Assembly: GCA_944389615.1 (NCBI GenBank) | Contig: CALXNA010000026.1 | Span: 1 to 46,848, forward strand | Reading direction: 5' to 3' | DNA from: an uncultured Anaerobiospirillum sp. | GTDB lineage: Bacteria > Pseudomonadota > Gammaproteobacteria > Enterobacterales > Succinivibrionaceae | DNA length: 46,848 nt | Shown here: positions 44,082-46,848 of the stretch, piece by piece | Position numbering within the stretch: the first letter of the stretch is position 1 | Layout of the letters: every line of letters begins with the position of its first letter | Program-made: the position numbers and the translations under genes | The notes under the pieces: model-generated | Told to the model about the DNA's origin: nothing | Database searches by the model: none | Seen by the model: only the letters and a program-made list of their open reading frames with translations

Positions 44082-44157
44082 GGACGGTTCGTATAACGGC
44101 TGATTACGTTTGATTGCAAATCAAAAAATGCCAGTTCGACCCTGGCACCGTCCTCCA
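44082..44157 (+). tRNA. tRNA-Cys (GCA), copy 1
   Basis: 76 nt with encoded CCA. Acceptor stem GGACGGT/ACCGTCC, anticodon stem TTTGA/TCAAA with loop TTGCAAA (anticodon GCA at 44116-44118), T stem GCCAG/CTGGC with TTCGACC loop. The discriminator base is U, as in other Cys tRNAs. Confidence 0.96.
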
Positions 44158-44167
44158 TGACTTCTGG

Positions 44168-44256
44168 GCGAGAGTGGCGAAATTGGTAGACGCAAGGGAC
44201 TTAAAATCCCTCGGTTGGTGACAACCGTGTCGGTTCGACCCCGACCTTTCGCACCA
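44168..44256 (+). tRNA. tRNA-Leu (UAA)
   Basis: 89 nt with encoded CCA and a long variable arm (class II). Acceptor stem GCGAGAG/CTTTCGC, anticodon loop CTTAAAA with anticodon TAA at 44202-44204, variable stem GGTTG-GTGA-CAACC, T loop TTCGACC, discriminator A. Confidence 0.97.
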
Positions 44257-44283
44257 AAGTTGTGCAGCAAAATTTGATTGTTG

Positions 44284-44359
44284 GGACGGTTCGTATAACG
44301 GCTGATTACGTTTGATTGCAAATCAAAAAATGCCAGTTCGACCCTGGCACCGTCCTCCA
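44284..44359 (+). tRNA. tRNA-Cys (GCA), copy 2
   Basis: Base-for-base repeat of the first tRNA-Cys 202 bases downstream, with anticodon GCA at 44318-44320. The pair flanks tRNA-Leu. Confidence 0.96.
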
Positions 44360-44367
44360 TCAGCGCG

Positions 44368-44396
44368 AAGACAGGTTAACCCTGTCTTTTGTCGTT
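44368..44396 (+). terminator. Intrinsic terminator of the tRNA cluster
   Basis: AAGACAGG-TTAAC-CCTGTCTT stem-loop followed by TTGTCGTTTTT, nine bases after the last tRNA. Confidence 0.88.
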
Positions 44397-44521
44397 TTTG
44401 GGCCGGTAAAAAGTTACAATAGGGCGTGCTGCCGTAGGGCAGGGGCGTGCTGCGCGCAGCGCCAGCGCTGCCTGCGCGGCGTAGCGGCGGCATGCGGGCC
44501 TGAGATGGTTGGAGGTTTGTG

Positions 44522-44941
44522 ATGACCGTGGTTAAGAAACTCGCCTTGTCCGTACTGCCGGTGCTCTCGGTGCTGGCCTTACCCTTAGCCCAAGCTGATG
44601 TGCGGGTCGACATTAAGAACGAGAGCAGCGAAGATTGCTCGGTGGCCTTCAATGCCCGCATCGACAAGACCAAGTGGCTCACCATCGGCTGGTATGTCTT
44701 CTTGCCCGGCGAAGAAGGCCCGGTCATCTTAAAGGGCGCCAACGACGTCCACGACGTCTTCATCTACCACGACTGCGAGCTCAAGCCGACCGACTCCGAC
44801 GAGGTCAAGCGCGCGTGGGTCAAGACTAACCTCAAGTTCACTGACTACGTGCCTAAGGAAAATGAGGAAGGCTACGAGGAAGTGGCCTTTGTCCGCCTCA
44901 AGTCCTCGTCCTTTACCATCTCCGATTCCAAGGCCAAATAG
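44522..44941 (+). CDS. Secreted DUF1036-like protein
   Basis: 139 residues. A signal peptide covers residues 1-25 (MTVVKKLALS, hydrophobic core, AQA before DV). The mature part matches the DUF1036 pattern of a short beta-rich domain: polar start with NESSEDCSVAFNARID, then TKWLTIGWYVFLPGEEGPVIL, then HDVFIYHDCELK. A Cys pair (C38 and C84 region) could form a disulfide. DUF1036 proteins are small exported proteins of unknown function. The ATG at 44522 has GGAGG six bases upstream; a GTG one codon earlier also opens the frame. It sits downstream of the tRNA terminator and converges with the permease gene across a shared hairpin. Confidence 0.75.
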   Translation: MTVVKKLALSVLPVLSVLALPLAQADVRVDIKNESSEDCSVAFNARIDKTKWLTIGWYVFLPGEEGPVILKGANDVHDVFIYHDCELKPTDSDEVKRAWVKTNLKFTDYVPKENEEGYEEVAFVRLKSSSFTISDSKAK

Positions 44942-44954
44942 GGCTTAAGACGCG

Positions 44955-44972
44955 CCGCACCGACAGGTGCGG
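44955..44972. terminator. Shared hairpin between convergent genes
   Basis: CCGCACC-GACA-GGTGCGG, a perfect 7-bp stem in the 37-base gap between the DUF1036-like gene and the permease gene. No T-tract. Confidence 0.55.
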
Positions 44973-44978
44973 GCGGTG

Positions 44979-45905
44979 TTAGAGCAAGCGGATGAGCGCC
45001 ACCGCCAAGATGATGAGGCCAAGGCCGACGAGCTGCAGCGGATGAATGCGTCTGACCTCAAGTTCCCACATGCCGATGTGATCCATCAAGAGCGCGCAGC
45101 AGAGCTGCCCGGCAACACTCAAGGTCATAAGGGTACCGGCCCCAATCAAGGGGACGAAGAGGGCCGCGGCGATGATGTTGGTGGCCCCCATGAAGCCGCC
45201 GATGAAGATCCAATAGCGGCCTTTGACCTCAATGTCGAGCAGGCGCTGCGGCGACTGGCGCAGCGTCAGCGCAATGATGAGCACGATAAGTGCGGTCATG
45301 ACCATGGACAGCCACGCACACCAGAGCACCGAATCAAACTTGACCCGGGCGATGGCGTTGATCGCGCCCTGCGTGGTTAAGAGCGTGCCTGAGGTGCAGC
45401 CCACGACAAACCAGCCGAGGGAGGCCATGGAGAGCTTGTGTCCATGCTGCTTGAGATAGTGCGGCAAGTTGAGGGCTAAGGCAAGGCCCAGCAGCATCAT
45501 GAGCAAGGCCGCGGCGCGCATGAGGCCAAAAGGATGCACCGCGATCCCAAAGAAGCCGCAGGCATCGAACACAAGGCCTGAGACCATCATGCCGGTCATG
45601 GTCGCAAGCGACGTGCCGAGCATGCCCAAGCGCGCGCTGAGCAAGATCGCTACAATTAAGATCACGGCGCCCAAGGGACCGGAGAGATAGAGCCACCACT
45701 CAAGGCTCAGCAGGTAATCAAGGGGCCGGGTGATGCTCTCGCCGGTCGCTAAAATCAAGACGGACAAGATGCCGGCGCCGATGGTGCAGTTGACGAACGA
45801 GGCGAGAAACGGCGAACGCATCTGCCGCTTCAGATTGCCATTGGCCGCGGTCTGTAGTGGTATGACCCAGCCTGCCATGAAGGCTAGCGCCAGCCAAGCG
45901 AACAT
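44979..45905 (-). CDS. DUF606/YdcZ-type DMT-superfamily permease (two-repeat)
   Basis: 308 residues, nearly all hydrophobic, with about ten membrane helices arranged as two homologous halves. Each half has the DUF606/YdcZ signature: an N-terminal PLQTAANGNLKRQMRSPFLASFVNCTIGAG and WWLYLSGPLGAVILIVAILLSARLGMLGTSL in the first half; the second half has GAINAIARVKFDSVLWCAWLSM and YWIFIGGFMGATNIIAAALFVPLIGAG. Transported substrate unknown. GGAGGAG precedes the ATG. The neighbouring gene upstream on the same strand is a close paralogue, so the two arose by tandem duplication. Confidence 0.88.
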   Translation of the reverse strand: MFAWLALAFMAGWVIPLQTAANGNLKRQMRSPFLASFVNCTIGAGILSVLILATGESITRPLDYLLSLEWWLYLSGPLGAVILIVAILLSARLGMLGTSLATMTGMMVSGLVFDACGFFGIAVHPFGLMRAAALLMMLLGLALALNLPHYLKQHGHKLSMASLGWFVVGCTSGTLLTTQGAINAIARVKFDSVLWCAWLSMVMTALIVLIIALTLRQSPQRLLDIEVKGRYWIFIGGFMGATNIIAAALFVPLIGAGTLMTLSVAGQLCCALLMDHIGMWELEVRRIHPLQLVGLGLIILAVALIRLL

Positions 45906-45929
45906 AAGAACTCACTCCTCCAAGCCCCT

Positions 45930-45966
45930 AGCGGCAATCCTGCAATCCCCAGCGGCAATCCTGCAA
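45930..45966. repeat. 16-bp direct repeat between the two permease genes
   Basis: AGCGGCAATCCTGCAA occurs at 45930-45945 and 45951-45966, separated by TCCCC. It lies just upstream of the first permease gene's ribosome-binding site. Confidence 0.85.
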
Positions 45967-46045
45967 GTCCCCAACGGATGTCCTTAATGTGGCACGGCGC
46001 GGGCGCTGATGCAAGCTCGTCCTGCGCTAGGGCGCGGCGGAGGGC

Positions 46046-46771
46046 TTAGAGCAGGCGAATGAGCGCGACCGCGCTAATGATGAGCAACAGTCCCACAATC
46101 TGCGCGGGCTGGACGCGCCGTACCGGCTGCTCCCACATGCCAATGTGATCCATTAAGAGCGCGCAGCTTAACTGCCCGGCGACACTCAAGGTCATGAGGG
46201 TACCGGCGCCAATGATCGGAACCAAATAGGCATTGGCGGCGATGTTGGTGGCGCCGACGAAGCCGCCGATGAAGATCCAATAGCGGCCTTTGACCTTGAT
46301 GGTGAGCAGGCGCAGCGGCGATTGGCGCCGCATCAGCGCAAAAAGCAGCACCAACAGCATGGTCACAATCAGGGAGAGCCACGAGCAAAAGAGTACTGAG
46401 TGGAGTTCGACCCGGGCAATGGCGTTGATGGCGCCTTGCGTGGTCATCATCGCGCCCGAGCCACAGCCCAATAAGAACCAGAGCACGGTGGTAAAGGAGA
46501 TCTGATGGCCATGCTTCTTGAGGTGCTGCGGCAGATTGAGCGCCACCGCAAGGCCGATTAACATCATGACCAAGGCCACAGCGCGCAGCGCCCCAAAGGG
46601 CTGTACCGGGACGTTAAAGAAGCCGCAGGCATCAAACACGAGGCCCGAGAGGAGCATGCCGGTCATGGTCGCAAGCGACATCCCGAGCATGCCGATGCGC
46701 AGGCTCAGCAAGATCGCCACCAGCAAGATGGCCGCCCCTAACGGGCCGGAGAGATAGACCCACCACTCAAG
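46046..46771 (-). pseudogene. Truncated paralogue of the DUF606-type permease
   Basis: The frame encodes ~240 residues matching residues ~68-308 of the neighbouring permease (LEWWVYLSGPLGAAILLVAILL onward; intact LMDHIGMW near the C-terminus). The match stops abruptly at about 46771. Upstream the frame reads only 7-8 unrelated residues before a stop at 46796-46798, so the first ~70 residues with the opening membrane helices are missing. The DNA past the breakpoint is unlike the paralogue and has a plus-strand frame open to the window end (MNYRLTYV start at 46774). An inserted element or a rearrangement is the simplest explanation. A TTG at 46726 could start a shorter product, but it would lack a repeat half. 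Confidence 0.7.
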
Positions 46772-46848
46772 GCATGAACTACCGACTGACTTACGTCAGC
46801 GGTTTCGCAGCGTCGCAACTGCTTTTAGTAATGCTCCGCAATCAGCTT

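Noticed and set aside
46774..46848. Start of a plus-strand gene (MNYRLTYV...) at the window end
   Set aside because: Only 25 codons are visible, without a clear ribosome-binding site or a family match; mentioned only as the sequence beyond the broken permease.
1..46848. CRISPR array
   Set aside because: The tandem repeats present (15, 21, 24, 78 bp) lack regular unique spacers of CRISPR type and no cas gene is present.

Overview
The window looks like chromosomal DNA of a GC-rich gammaproteobacterium, most likely a gut or rumen member of the Succinivibrionaceae (Anaerobiospirillum/Succinatimonas/Succinivibrio type). The CRP is nearly the enterobacterial protein, FabA, EptA and XseA are of gammaproteobacterial type, and the sugar-uptake genes suit a saccharolytic anaerobe. 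The genus is an inference. Intergenic regions are long, GC-rich and full of short palindromes and tandem repeats; many coding genes carry Ala/Pro/Glu-rich linkers.

Layout. 1-633: 5' part of a transposase-like gene. 1263-2787: fabA and crp on the minus strand, crp behind a long structured leader. 3761-14082: one plus-strand sugar locus: a ChvE-type binding protein, MmsA ATPase, MmsB permease, a xylulokinase fused to a DUF4867 domain, a FucI/AraA-fold isomerase-like protein and a LacI-family regulator. Perfect palindromes of the form GTGC-N4-GCAC lie upstream of chvE, mmsA and xylB, with a weaker version ahead of the isomerase-like gene. 14188-22087: a minus-strand envelope cluster: an LTA-synthase-like alkaline-phosphatase-superfamily protein, an EptA phosphoethanolamine transferase, a truncated near-duplicate of the former, and a large membrane protein with a metallophosphoesterase fold whose catalytic motifs are nearly all substituted. 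22088-24620: gene-free. 24621-30595: a giant AAA-ATPase-like protein convergent with a repeat-containing protein of unknown function. 31049-33934: sucrose permease and invertase (cscB-cscA) behind two helically phased TGCAAA arrays. 34728-35153: a HIT hydrolase. 35796-41909: a 2037-residue protein ending in a TerB_C-like domain, convergent with xseA. 44082-44359: tRNA-Cys, tRNA-Leu, tRNA-Cys. 44522-46848: a secreted DUF1036-like protein and two DUF606/YdcZ-type permeases, the second truncated near the window edge.

How it fits together. The 3.7-14.1 kb locus is a self-contained monosaccharide catabolic unit: uptake by ChvE-MmsAB, ketose formation probably by the FucI-fold protein, phosphorylation by XylB, control by the LacI-type regulator and probably CRP. 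It has no xylA-type xylose isomerase, and the kinase carries an uncharacterised C-terminal domain; this is the best candidate here for an undescribed pathway variant. The csc genes form a second, independent sugar unit. The envelope cluster suggests transfer of phosphoethanolamine or phosphoglycerol to lipid A or a periplasmic glycan.
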